Shown in pieces: positions 6,088 to 13,615 of a stretch of DNA of 23,014 nt. The stretch spans positions 1 to 23,014 of the forward strand of contig JACCSD010000171.1 of assembly GCA_013813185.1 (NCBI GenBank), in the 5' to 3' direction. Position numbers and translations under genes: made by a program. Under the pieces are notes generated by a model, which searched no databases, was not told the DNA's origin, and saw nothing but the letters and a program-made list of their open reading frames with translations. How positions within the stretch are numbered: position 1 is the stretch's first letter; every line of letters begins with the position of its first letter. The DNA comes from Burkholderiaceae bacterium (GTDB taxonomy: Bacteria; Pseudomonadota; Gammaproteobacteria; Burkholderiales; Burkholderiaceae_F).

Positions 6088-7509
6088 TCAAGAGCGCTGC
6101 TGCGCGGGAGCGACAGAATTTGCAGGCGAGCTCAGGAGTTCTTCGGCCAGTGCGGACAGTGCTGCATTGTCGATGGCGAGTGAGTTGACCAGCGCTTCGA
6201 TATGCGCTGCGCGCTGCGCTCCCAGCACCGGTTCCGCCAGCTCGCGATACTTAGCGCGCAGCTCGTCATCAGCGAGCGGATTCTCGGGGTTGCCGCGCGC
6301 CCGCGCAGGCTCCGAGACCAGCGCACGGCCGTCGCGCAGCGTGATGCGAACGCGGGCCCAACGCTCGGCCGGGAAACGGCGCGAGAACTCGGCGTCGTTG
6401 GTCAGCGTCATCATTCCGAGCAGGCGCTTGATGCGCGGATCGCGCAGCGCTGCCGCTTCCACGTCGGCGGCACCAATCCGTCCGTACACCAGCGCCGCCG
6501 CGACCGCGTAAGGGAGGCTGTACTGAGCCTCGTCGGTCGTCAGCGGAGCCGCGCACTGCGAACCCAGGTCGATCGCCTCACGAAAACTCTCAATGCTGAC
6601 GGCGACGACGTCAGCCTCGTCAAAGTCGTGCAAACGCTTCAGCGTCAGCGCCGCTTCGGTCGCCGGCTGTGCCCACCGGCACACCGGGTAGGCCTTGAAA
6701 TACTGCTCGCGAATTCGCCAACGCGACCCGAGATCGCCCCAGAACTCGCTGGCGTCGTCGCGCTCGACAGTAAGCGCAGGTGCGCCGGTGAAACCGTCGC
6801 TCGCGAGCAGCGCGGCGCTCACGCCCACCTGCGCACCCCACCCGGAGCCGTCTTTGAGCATGGTCGGAGTGGCGCAGACGCGCAGAATCTGGCCGCGCGG
6901 TCCCAGGTATTCGGCAATTCCCAGTGCGTGACGCATGCGTTCATCGTCGAATTCAAGCCAGCGACCGCCCAACGCGGCGCATGCAAGCGCGTTCCAGGCG
7001 CCCGAGCAGTGGTAGTCGGACACTGTCGCATGCAGCGCCATGCCGGCCCGCGTCGCGATTTCGTAGCCGATAACCATGCACGTCAGAAATTCGCGTCCAT
7101 TGCTGCGCGATGGTGAGGCGACACCACCGTTGAGATACGCCAGCAGCGCTGGCAGCAGGGCGACCCCCGCGTGTCCCTTGGTCAGAACGTGGCCGTCATG
7201 CGCATCGAAGGCATCGATTGTTGTTGCACCTGCAAATGCGGCACCCGCGAGCCCGGCACGGCGACCGTCGAACAGAATTCGCGCCGAGCGATCACGGCCG
7301 GCAAGTTGGGTTGACGCGTACGCGTTGACAATCGCCGCCGCGGGTGTGCGTGACCCGGCGGTCGCGACACCGACCAGGTCGAGCAAACACCGCTGCGCTT
7401 GTGCGACGACATCTGACGGCAAATCAGCGTACGACAGGCCACGCGCGAACGCGGCAACGTCGGCAAATGGTGCAGTCGTTCGCTCACGTGCGGATGTGGC
7501 GGCCGTCAT
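6088..7509 (-). CDS. MmgE/PrpD family protein
   Basis: The 473-residue product has the motifs of the MmgE/PrpD family (2-methylcitrate dehydratase, cis-aconitate decarboxylase and relatives). These include DAFDAHDGHVLTKGHAG near residue 105, MLKDGSGWGAQVG near 220, the FKAYPVCRWAQPATEA active-site segment near 270, and DEAQYSLPYAVAAAL near 325. Family members usually dehydrate or decarboxylate tricarboxylic-acid-like substrates, but most are uncharacterised. No prpB or prpC gene is nearby, so a role in the methylcitrate cycle is unlikely. Its start overlaps the stop of the nitrilase-type gene by 4 bases, pointing to a shared pathway with that amidohydrolase. The alanine/glutamine-rich tail (SVAPAQQRS) abuts the truncated toxin. 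Confidence 0.85.
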   Translation of the reverse strand: MTAATSARERTTAPFADVAAFARGLSYADLPSDVVAQAQRCLLDLVGVATAGSRTPAAAIVNAYASTQLAGRDRSARILFDGRRAGLAGAAFAGATTIDAFDAHDGHVLTKGHAGVALLPALLAYLNGGVASPSRSNGREFLTCMVIGYEIATRAGMALHATVSDYHCSGAWNALACAALGGRWLEFDDERMRHALGIAEYLGPRGQILRVCATPTMLKDGSGWGAQVGVSAALLASDGFTGAPALTVERDDASEFWGDLGSRWRIREQYFKAYPVCRWAQPATEAALTLKRLHDFDEADVVAVSIESFREAIDLGSQCAAPLTTDEAQYSLPYAVAAALVYGRIGAADVEAAALRDPRIKRLLGMMTLTNDAEFSRRFPAERWARVRITLRDGRALVSEPARARGNPENPLADDELRAKYRELAEPVLGAQRAAHIEALVNSLAIDNAALSALAEELLSSPANSVAPAQQRS

Positions 7510-8354
7510 CGTGGGATAGCGGCGGCTCGCATCAAGCGCTCGAGCTCGCGCCGTACGAGCGGCAGGTTCGAGTCACGCACTGTCGGCAACTGATAACGAG
7601 AGCGGCGAACGTTTTCGAAATCGAGCTGCGCGCGCACCAGCTGTTGGCCGTTGCCCGTCTCGCCGGCGACTAGCCGGCCAAACGGATCGAGAATTCGAGA
7701 CCCGCCCCAGAACGTCAGGTCGCCTTCGCTACCGATTCGATTGGCCATCATCACCGGCATCCCATAGGTCAGCGCGTAGAAGCGCAGATTGGTATCCCAT
7801 CCGCGTGGGTTGTCGAAATTGGCTCCCACGGCCTCGACTGCCGAGCTGATCGGTGCCAACAGTAGCGTTGCGCCCTGCAGGGCAGCGAGATGCACGAGCG
7901 CCGGATTCCACGTGTCCGCACAGATCAGAATGCTGACGCGCCACCCAGGTGCAACGTCGAACGTCTCGACGTGACTGCCGGCCGCGAAGTGCTTGCCATC
8001 TTCGAGCTTGCCGTAAGTGGCGAGGTTTATTTTTCGGTGCACGAAGATGACTTTCCCGTCGCGCACCGCGATGGCCGAGTTGTAGAACTGCGCGGCGGCG
8101 GCTTCCTCGATGATGCCGAACACCGTGCACATCCCGCCCGTGGCGCGCGCAATCTGGGTAACGAAGCGGTGTTTCCGATTGATTGCGAGCCGCAGCGTGT
8201 CGGGGCCGGCACTATGCCCGGTCAACGACATTTCGGGGAAGAGCAGGACATCGACGCCGCTAGCACGTGCGGCGTCGATCAACTCCAGATGCTTGCGCAA
8301 ATTCGCGTTAAGGTCCCCGAGAATCGATTCGATCTGTGCAACGGCGACATTCAT
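7506..8354 (-). CDS. Carbon-nitrogen hydrolase (nitrilase superfamily)
   Basis: The 282-residue product has the Glu-Lys-Cys catalytic triad of the nitrilase superfamily: E41 in LLFPEMSLTGH, K108 in HRKINLATYG and C145 in ILICADTWNP. It probably hydrolyses an amide or carbamoyl C-N bond; true nitrile hydrolysis is less likely given the LxGH and CADTWNP motifs, but the substrate is unknown. It has no signal peptide and is presumably cytosolic. It is coupled by a 4-base overlap to MmgE/PrpD. It starts 33 bases after a hairpin that follows the ABC binding-protein gene, so it may have its own promoter or be reached by read-through. No clear Shine-Dalgarno is seen before the ATG. Confidence 0.9.
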   Translation of the reverse strand: MNVAVAQIESILGDLNANLRKHLELIDAARASGVDVLLFPEMSLTGHSAGPDTLRLAINRKHRFVTQIARATGGMCTVFGIIEEAAAAQFYNSAIAVRDGKVIFVHRKINLATYGKLEDGKHFAAGSHVETFDVAPGWRVSILICADTWNPALVHLAALQGATLLLAPISSAVEAVGANFDNPRGWDTNLRFYALTYGMPVMMANRIGSEGDLTFWGGSRILDPFGRLVAGETGNGQQLVRAQLDFENVRRSRYQLPTVRDSNLPLVRRELERLMRAAAIPR

Positions 8355-8387
8355 CGTGCGCGGGGCGTTCGCTTTACAAAACGCCGT

Positions 8388-8411
8388 CGCAGGAAGCCAA
8401 AGCTTCCTGCG
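8388..8411 (-). terminator. Hairpin downstream of the binding-protein gene, possible weak terminator
   Basis: A perfect 10-bp inverted repeat (CGCAGGAAGC and its complement) encloses a 4-base loop. It begins 11 bases after the stop of the ABC binding-protein gene in the direction of transcription. It is followed by ACGGCGTTTTG, so the T-run is short and offset. I read it as an attenuating or 3'-end-stabilising hairpin between the transporter operon and the nitrilase-MmgE genes. Confidence 0.55.
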
Positions 8412-8422
8412 CCCCTGAACAA

Positions 8423-9313
8423 CTAGATCAACCCTTCCTTCTTCAGAAAGGTCTGCGCGACGTCTTCAACCGTTTTCTTCTCGACGTCCACGCTCGCGTT
8501 AAGGCGTGACATCGTTGCGTCGTCGAGCTTGGCAGACAGCGCGTTCAGGATATCCGCGAGCTTCGGATTGGCATCCAGGGTCTGCTTCCTGACCACGGGC
8601 GTCATCGCATAAGCCGGGAAATAGCCCTTGTCGTCCTTCAACACGACGAAGTTGAACGCCGGAACGCGGCCGTCGGTGGCGAACACCAGGCCCACGTCGA
8701 CCTGCTTTTCTTTCAGCGCCTGGTAGACGAGGCCGGTGTCCATGCGCTTGACGTTGTCGCGCGCGAATTCGAAGCCGTACATTTGCTCGAGCGGCTTCAG
8801 GCCGTCGGGCCGCGCGTAGAACTCGGCGTTGCTGGCAAGGTTGAGCTTGGTGCCGCCCTTGACCTTGTTGGCGAGGTCGCTGATGGTGACGATGCCGTGT
8901 TTCTTGGCGTCATCCGCATTCATCGCCAGCGAATACGTGTTGTTGGCTTTCGATGGGTTGAGCCACACGAGGCCCTTGGCAGCATCGAGCTCCTTCACCT
9001 TCTTGTAGTTATCGGCCGGGGATAGTTTCTCGGTAAATTTGTTGTACGTGATCAGCGACGTGCCTGTGTATTCCCAGTAGACGTCGATCTGGCCGCTTTC
9101 CTGCGCCTGGCGCAGGACTGCACTGCCCATACCCGCCTTCACGTCGACGTTGAATCCCTTGGCCTTGAGCAACTGGGCGGTCATCGCCGCCATGATCTGC
9201 TGCTCAGTAAAGTTCTTGCCGCCGACGACGATGTTCTGTGCCATGACGGCCGCAGACGCCACGCTCAGCGCAATGCCTGTCGTCAGAATCGAAAGTGCCC
9301 GAGTCATCTTCAT
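8423..9313 (-). CDS. Glycine betaine/osmoprotectant ABC transporter substrate-binding protein (OpuAC/OsmF type)
   Basis: The 296-residue protein has a signal peptide (MKMTRALSI..., cleavage probably after VMAQ, about residue 26). The mature domain has VGGKNFTEQQIMAAMTAQLL, then YWEYTGT (about 82-88), DTGLVYQALKEKQVDVGLVFATDGR (about 192-216) and AMTPVVRK. These match the OpuAC-like fold of the OsmF/OpuCC branch, which binds quaternary ammonium compounds such as betaine, choline or carnitine in the periplasm. AGGAGG lies 6-7 bases before the ATG, the best Shine-Dalgarno in the operon, as expected for an abundant binding protein. It is the last gene of the transporter operon. The neighbouring methyltransferase and Rieske genes favour glycine betaine, but the ligand is inferred. 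Confidence 0.9.
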   Translation of the reverse strand: MKMTRALSILTTGIALSVASAAVMAQNIVVGGKNFTEQQIMAAMTAQLLKAKGFNVDVKAGMGSAVLRQAQESGQIDVYWEYTGTSLITYNKFTEKLSPADNYKKVKELDAAKGLVWLNPSKANNTYSLAMNADDAKKHGIVTISDLANKVKGGTKLNLASNAEFYARPDGLKPLEQMYGFEFARDNVKRMDTGLVYQALKEKQVDVGLVFATDGRVPAFNFVVLKDDKGYFPAYAMTPVVRKQTLDANPKLADILNALSAKLDDATMSRLNASVDVEKKTVEDVAQTFLKKEGLI

Positions 9314-9364
9314 TTGCTGCCTCCTTGATTATTCAACCCGATTGCGAAGTAAGAGCAACGTCTC

Positions 9365-10093
9365 TTAACGCAACGGGTTTACACCACGCGGAACTACAAA
9401 GTACGAAATAGCGCCCACCGCGAAATCCACAATCACCGCCAACAGCGCCGTTGGGATGGCGCCGGCGAGCATCATTCCAGGCTCATTCAAGTCGATGCCG
9501 GTAAAAATCAGTTCTCCCAGGCCACCTCCGCCGATAAGGAAAGCGAGCGGCGCCGTGCCCACATTGATAGCGAGCGCCGTGCGGATGCCGGCGAAGGTGA
9601 CAAACAGTGCATTGGGCAACTCTACGCCGGTCAGGATTTGCATCGGGCGCATTCCCATCCCAGTCGACGCCTCGACTAGATAGGCCGGAACTCCAAGCAT
9701 TCCGGCGTAGGTGTTGCGCACGATAGGCAGCAGCGACGCGACCCATAACGCGAAGATCGCGGGCATGGTGCCGATGCCAAGCAGGCTCATCGCGAGAGCG
9801 AGGACCGCCAGCGTGGGAATGGTGCTGCCGATGTTCAGCCCCTGCATCATCGACTCGGCAAACCTGCGCATGCCCGGCCGGCTAAGCCACAGGCCGAACG
9901 GCACACCAATCAAGATTGCCAACCCCCCCGAAATCGCAACCAGCTTCATGTGCTGCTGCGAGAGGAAGATGATGTCCGACCGATACTTCGCAATCTGGTC
10001 GAACAGCCCACTGCGCTGCGCAAGCACGCCGAGCGCAAACGTCGCGATCAGCGAGATCACGATGACGGCCCTGCGGGTGAACGCAGCCTGCAT
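9365..10093 (-). CDS. Osmoprotectant ABC transporter permease (ProW/OpuBB type)
   Basis: The 242-residue integral membrane protein has about six hydrophobic segments, starting with an N-terminal helix (VIVISLIATFALGVL). The binding-protein-dependent transport signature around residues 140-165 includes EASTGMGMRPMQILTGVELPNA, the EAA loop that contacts the ATPase. NVGTAPLAFLIGGGGLGELIFTGI follows, as in OpuB/OpuC/ProW permeases. It begins 3 bases after the ATPase stop. It pairs with a second, separate permease gene at 11247-11924, so the importer probably uses a permease heterodimer. Confidence 0.9.
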   Translation of the reverse strand: MQAAFTRRAVIVISLIATFALGVLAQRSGLFDQIAKYRSDIIFLSQQHMKLVAISGGLAILIGVPFGLWLSRPGMRRFAESMMQGLNIGSTIPTLAVLALAMSLLGIGTMPAIFALWVASLLPIVRNTYAGMLGVPAYLVEASTGMGMRPMQILTGVELPNALFVTFAGIRTALAINVGTAPLAFLIGGGGLGELIFTGIDLNEPGMMLAGAIPTALLAVIVDFAVGAISYFVVPRGVNPLR

Positions 10094-10096
10094 CAG

Positions 10097-11233
10097 TTAC
10101 GCCGCTCTCTTCGACACGTCGTCGCGGTATGTATCGCCCAACAAGCGCGTGATGCCGCGCTGCGTGACGACTCCGGCATAAAGACCGTTCTCGTCGACGC
10201 ACGTCAGCCACGGGACGTCGTACATGAACATCATCGACACGGCGGTGCGCAAGTCGTCATCCAGGCCGACTGTTGCGGGCAACCGCGCACCGAATTCCGC
10301 GGCCGTGCCCGCCTGACCCTTGCAGACTTCGCGGCCCACGTAGCCTTGCGGCCGACCTTCGCCATCGACCATCACGATGTACTCGTTCTGGTGCTCGTTC
10401 ATCAGCGCGGCGGCGTGCTCAAGGCGTTCCCCGGCCAGCACTTTTGGGGCGGCCGGATCAATCGCTTCTAGAACTCTCACCAAGCGAAGCCGTTTTAGCG
10501 TCCGGTCGGAACCGACGAAGTCAGCAATGAATTCGTTGATCGGGTGCGCCAGGATGTTGTCCGGGCTGTCGAACTGTTCGAGCTTGCCCATGCGGAAGAT
10601 CGCGACCTTGTCCGCCATCTTGACGGCTTCGTCGATATCGTGGCTAACGAACATCACGGTCTTCTTCAAACGTCGATGAATCTTCAGAAACTCGTCCTGG
10701 ATGACTTCGCGATTGATTGGATCGATGGCGCCGAACGGTTCATCCATCAGCAGTACGGGCGGATCGGCGGCAAGCGCCCGCGCGACGCCGACGCGTTGCT
10801 GCTGGCCGCCCGACAACTCCTTCGGATAACGCTTCAGAAAAATTGCCGGCTCGAGGTTAATGGTCGCCAATAGTTCGGCAGCACGTGCACGCGCCTTGTT
10901 CATATCCCAGCCGAGCAGCTTCGGCACGACGCAGATGTTCTCTTCGACCGTCATGTTGGGGAACAAACCGATCTGCTGAATCACGTAGCCGATCGTGCGC
11001 CGTAGTTCGACCGGGTCGTACGCGTCGGTGTCCTTGCCGTTGATATAAATCTTGCCCGACGTCGGCTGAACCAGGCGGTTGACCATCTTCAGCGTCGTCG
11101 TCTTGCCGCAGCCCGATGGGCCGAGCAGCACGCAAATTTCTCCTTCGGCCACCTCGAAGCTGACGCGGTCGGCCGCGAGGGCGGCGCCCGCCGCGGTCTC
11201 GAACGCCTTGGTCACATTGTCGAGTTTGATCAT
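10097..11233 (-). CDS. Osmoprotectant ABC transporter ATP-binding protein with C-terminal CBS domains
   Basis: The 378-residue product is an OpuBA/ProV-like ATPase. It shows Walker A GPSGCGKTT (38-46), the Q-loop YVIQQIGLFP (83-92), the ABC signature LSGGQQQR (140-147) and Walker B LLMDEP (161-166). The H-loop is FVSHDIDEAVKMADK. Residues from about 255 to the end (DPAAPKVLAGERLEHAAALMNEHQNEYIVMVD... and DLRTAVSMMFMYDVPWLTCVDENGLYAGVVT) look like a pair of CBS repeats. In osmoregulated homologues these sense ionic strength or nucleotides. It drives import from the cytoplasmic face. It lies between the two permease genes, 13 bases after the first and 3 before the second. Confidence 0.93.
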   Translation of the reverse strand: MIKLDNVTKAFETAAGAALAADRVSFEVAEGEICVLLGPSGCGKTTTLKMVNRLVQPTSGKIYINGKDTDAYDPVELRRTIGYVIQQIGLFPNMTVEENICVVPKLLGWDMNKARARAAELLATINLEPAIFLKRYPKELSGGQQQRVGVARALAADPPVLLMDEPFGAIDPINREVIQDEFLKIHRRLKKTVMFVSHDIDEAVKMADKVAIFRMGKLEQFDSPDNILAHPINEFIADFVGSDRTLKRLRLVRVLEAIDPAAPKVLAGERLEHAAALMNEHQNEYIVMVDGEGRPQGYVGREVCKGQAGTAAEFGARLPATVGLDDDLRTAVSMMFMYDVPWLTCVDENGLYAGVVTQRGITRLLGDTYRDDVSKRAA

Positions 11234-11246
11234 TCCGACTCTTTCT

Positions 11247-11924
11247 TCAGGTGGCTCGGGCGATGCGGGCCGGCGCCAGGCGCAGACCTTTCGGCGTCAG
11301 CCGGTGCTGGACCCAAAGCAGAAAATAATCCGCGAATATCGCGAGCAGGCTGACGGCCAGCGCCCCGGTGATCAGCTGGCGCGGATCCGTCTGCGAAATG
11401 CCGCGGCTGATGAATGCACCCAGGCCCCCCGCGCCGATGTAGGTGGCGATCGCGGTGATGCCGATGTTGATGACCACCGCGATGCGAACGCCGGCCATGA
11501 TGACCGGAACCGCGATCGGCAGCTCGACTTGGCCTAGCCGTTGCATCGGCGACATTCCCATCCCGCGAGCTGCTTCGCGCAACGCAGGGTCGACGTTGGT
11601 GATCGCGGTGTACGTGTTGCGGATGATCGGAAGCTGCGAATACAGCAGCACGGCGATGACGGCGGGCAGGTAACCGATCCCCTGGCCGATCTGCGAGAGT
11701 ATCGGGATCATCAGCCCGAACAGCGCGATCGACGGGATCGTCATGATCATCGCGGCGATGTACAGCACGATGTCCGCCGCGCGCTTGTTTTGCGTGATCG
11801 CAATCCCGATCGGAACGCCGGTGAGGATCGCGAGGCTAACGGCGACACCGACGATCGACACGTGCTCGATCGTGCGCTGACCGATGGCACCGAGATTGTT
11901 CAGGATGAAAGTCAGTGTTTCCAA
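11247..11924 (-). CDS. Osmoprotectant ABC transporter permease (second subunit), TTG start proposed
   Basis: The longest open frame begins at 12179, but its N-terminal 85 residues are low-complexity and run across the divergent promoter region into the methyltransferase start. I place the start at a TTG at 11924, giving 225 residues beginning with ETLTFILNNLGAIGQRTIEHV, with AAGGGGG just upstream. This fits OpuB/YehW-type permeases. The EAA loop is REAARGMGMSPMQRLGQVELP and is followed by NIGITAIATYIGAGGLGAFISRGI. It forms the membrane channel with the 9365-10093 permease. The gene order permease-ATPase-permease-binding protein resembles the E. coli yehWXYZ set. It is the first gene of the transporter operon. 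Confidence 0.85.
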   Translation of the reverse strand: METLTFILNNLGAIGQRTIEHVSIVGVAVSLAILTGVPIGIAITQNKRAADIVLYIAAMIMTIPSIALFGLMIPILSQIGQGIGYLPAVIAVLLYSQLPIIRNTYTAITNVDPALREAARGMGMSPMQRLGQVELPIAVPVIMAGVRIAVVINIGITAIATYIGAGGLGAFISRGISQTDPRQLITGALAVSLLAIFADYFLLWVQHRLTPKGLRLAPARIARAT

Positions 11925-12165
11925 CCATCCCCCTTGCGCTGCCTGATCTGCTGCAGCATCACAGCATAAGTCAGCCGCTCCCGTCGCAAGTGTTCCAAAT
12001 GCGACGCCCGCCTGTCCGTTGCGGACATTGCCGAGCCTCAATATTCGGCGGCTCGTCGATGTCGTGCAGGCAACAATTAACGTCGCATCGCGGCTGGTTG
12101 CCGTTTGTCGAAGATGAGATATTCGCCCGCACCTTGCAGTCGACTTTTCTACCGAGAGCGCCCGT
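11925..12165. promoter_or_regulatory. Divergent regulatory region between transporter operon and methyltransferase gene
   Basis: The 241 bases hold no credible gene but several dyads. CGTCGCA at 11982-11988 and its complement TGCGACG at 12000-12006 form a 7-bp inverted repeat with an 11-base spacer. TGTCCG at 12013-12018 faces CGGACA at 12022-12027 across three bases. CGAGCC at 12032-12037 can pair with GGCTCG at 12050-12055. A further GTCGCA lies at 12082-12087. These are operator-like, and the GTCGCA motif recurs before the Rieske gene. Divergent control of betaine uptake and methyl transfer by one regulator is plausible. No convincing -35/-10 pair could be assigned. Confidence 0.45.
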
Positions 12166-13221
12166 ATGAACGCAACCAAACCGCGTGGCTTGACCTTGAT
12201 GCAGCGACTCGAAAAAGGGCCGGTGATCTGTGCCGAGGGCTATGTGTTCGAGCTCGAGCGGCGCGGTTACCTGCAAGCGGGCGCGTTCGTACCGGAAGTC
12301 GTGCTCGAGCATCCGGAAGCCGTGACCCAGTTGCATCGCGACTTCGTGCACGCCGGCTCCGACGTCGTCGAAGCGCTGACCTACTACGCGCACCGCGAAA
12401 AACTGCGAGTCATCGGTCGCGAGAAAGATCTCGAGCCGATCAACCGCAGGGCGCTTGAGCTGGCAAAGGAAGTTGCGCTCGAAAGCGGCGCGCTGTTCGC
12501 CGGAAATATCTGCAACACCAACGTCTACGACCCGTCCGATGTCAAGTCCCACCAGGCTGTGCGTTCGATGTTTGCCGAACAGATCGGCTGGGCCGCCGAC
12601 GCGGGTGCCGATTTCATTATCGGTGAAACGTTTTCGTACGCGCAGGAGGCGCTGATTGCGCTCGAAGAAATCAAGAAAGCGAAGATGGCCGCAGTGATGA
12701 CTTTGGCGATGCATCAGGAGGAGAACACGCGTGAAGGGTGGACCGCGGCCGATGCTTGTAAGCGCCTCGCAGATGCTGGGGCAGAAGTCGTAGGCCTGAA
12801 CTGCATTCGCGGGCCGACCACGATGATGCCGCTGTTAAAGCAGATCCGTGCAGTAGTTAAGACGCACATGGCTGCGTTGCCGGTTCCATTCCGCACGAAG
12901 CCGCATCAACCTTCGTTCCAATCACTGCGCGATGCCGAGTGGAGTGGGGATGAGAACGGCCGGCCGTTTCCGGTCGCGCTCGACCCGTTCACGTGCAATC
13001 GCTTTGAATTGGCCGAGTTCGGCCGCCAAGCGATGGAACTCGACATTCGTTATCTGGGCGTGTGCTGTGGCGCCGGGCCGCATCACATCCGTGCGCTCGC
13101 TGAAGCGGTTGGCAAGCGGCCGCCGGCAAGCAAGTACTCGCCGGATATGTCGAAGCACGCATTCCTGGGCTCACACGAGCGCCTCAAGCAGGTGCAGAAG
13201 GACTACGCCGAAAAGCTGTAA
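12166..13221 (+). CDS. bmt: Betaine-homocysteine S-methyltransferase (BHMT-like)
   Basis: The 351-residue product is a pterin-independent, zinc-dependent homocysteine methyltransferase. The three zinc cysteines are visible: C213 in GLNC and C300-C301 in GVCCGAGPHHIRAL. The N-terminus (EGYVFELERRGYLQAGAFVPEVVLEHPEAV, from about 24) and the C-terminus (YSPDMSKHAFLGS) resemble animal and bacterial BHMT more than MmuM or MetH. E154 in IIGETF matches a conserved BHMT active-site Glu. Expected reaction: glycine betaine plus homocysteine gives dimethylglycine plus methionine, in the cytosol. It is divergent from the betaine-type importer and ends 4 bases from the converging GFA gene. Its Shine-Dalgarno (GAGAG) is weak. 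Other methylated donors cannot be excluded. Confidence 0.85.
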   Translation: MNATKPRGLTLMQRLEKGPVICAEGYVFELERRGYLQAGAFVPEVVLEHPEAVTQLHRDFVHAGSDVVEALTYYAHREKLRVIGREKDLEPINRRALELAKEVALESGALFAGNICNTNVYDPSDVKSHQAVRSMFAEQIGWAADAGADFIIGETFSYAQEALIALEEIKKAKMAAVMTLAMHQEENTREGWTAADACKRLADAGAEVVGLNCIRGPTTMMPLLKQIRAVVKTHMAALPVPFRTKPHQPSFQSLRDAEWSGDENGRPFPVALDPFTCNRFELAEFGRQAMELDIRYLGVCCGAGPHHIRALAEAVGKRPPASKYSPDMSKHAFLGSHERLKQVQKDYAEKL

Positions 13222-13225
13222 GCGG

Positions 13226-13615
13226 TCAGTCCTTCCGCTGCGGAATGCGAGGATCGACGGAGTAGTAGTCGCCTGCGCTGTCGACGAATATCTGCAACGT
13301 CGTGGCGAGTCCTGTCGGCGGCTCGAGCGCGCCGGCGGCGATCGAAATCGACTCACCCGCTGAGCGCTCCCAGAAAAGGCTCGCCCCGCACTCGCCGCAA
13401 AAGCCGCGCCGCGCCAAGGGTGACGAGCTGTACCACTTGAGCCCGCGCGTTTCACTGAGATGCAGTGAAGCTTTCGGCGCATTGGTGTAGGCGCCGATAT
13501 GGCCGTGCGTCTTGCGGCACATCGCGCAATGGCACAGTACGACGTCGCGCAAGGGCGCGCTGACTTCAAAAAGCACAGCGCCGCAGAGACAGCTGCCGCT
13601 GATATGCCACTTCAT
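13226..13615 (-). CDS. GFA-family zinc protein (glutathione-dependent formaldehyde-activating enzyme-like)
   Basis: I chose the ATG at 13615, giving 129 residues. The longer frame back to 13750 adds an arginine-rich stretch that overlaps the regulator gene and is not family-like. The protein begins MKWHISGSCLCGAVLFEV and carries the zinc cysteines of the GFA/CENP-V fold: CLCG (about 9-12), CHCAMCRK (about 28-35) and FCGECGASLFW (about 72-82). The family is named for an enzyme proposed to condense formaldehyde with glutathione, though that activity is disputed. The ATG overlaps the regulator's TGA by 4 bases, so it is co-translated with the Rieske operon. Because oxidative N-demethylation yields formaldehyde, a role in formaldehyde handling is attractive but inferred. 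Confidence 0.85.
   Translation of the reverse strand: MKWHISGSCLCGAVLFEVSAPLRDVVLCHCAMCRKTHGHIGAYTNAPKASLHLSETRGLKWYSSSPLARRGFCGECGASLFWERSAGESISIAAGALEPPTGLATTLQIFVDSAGDYYSVDPRIPQRKD

Noticed and set aside
12028..12165. Possible SAM/SAH riboswitch before the methyltransferase
   Set aside because: Only short GC arms are present and no known riboswitch core could be matched.
11925..12179. N-terminal extension of the ABC permease frame
   Set aside because: The extra 85 residues are not permease-like and overlap the divergent gene start; a TTG at 11924 with AAGGGGG is a better start.
11971..12714. 247-codon minus-strand frame opposite the methyltransferase
   Set aside because: Antisense to BHMT and across the regulatory region; no motif.
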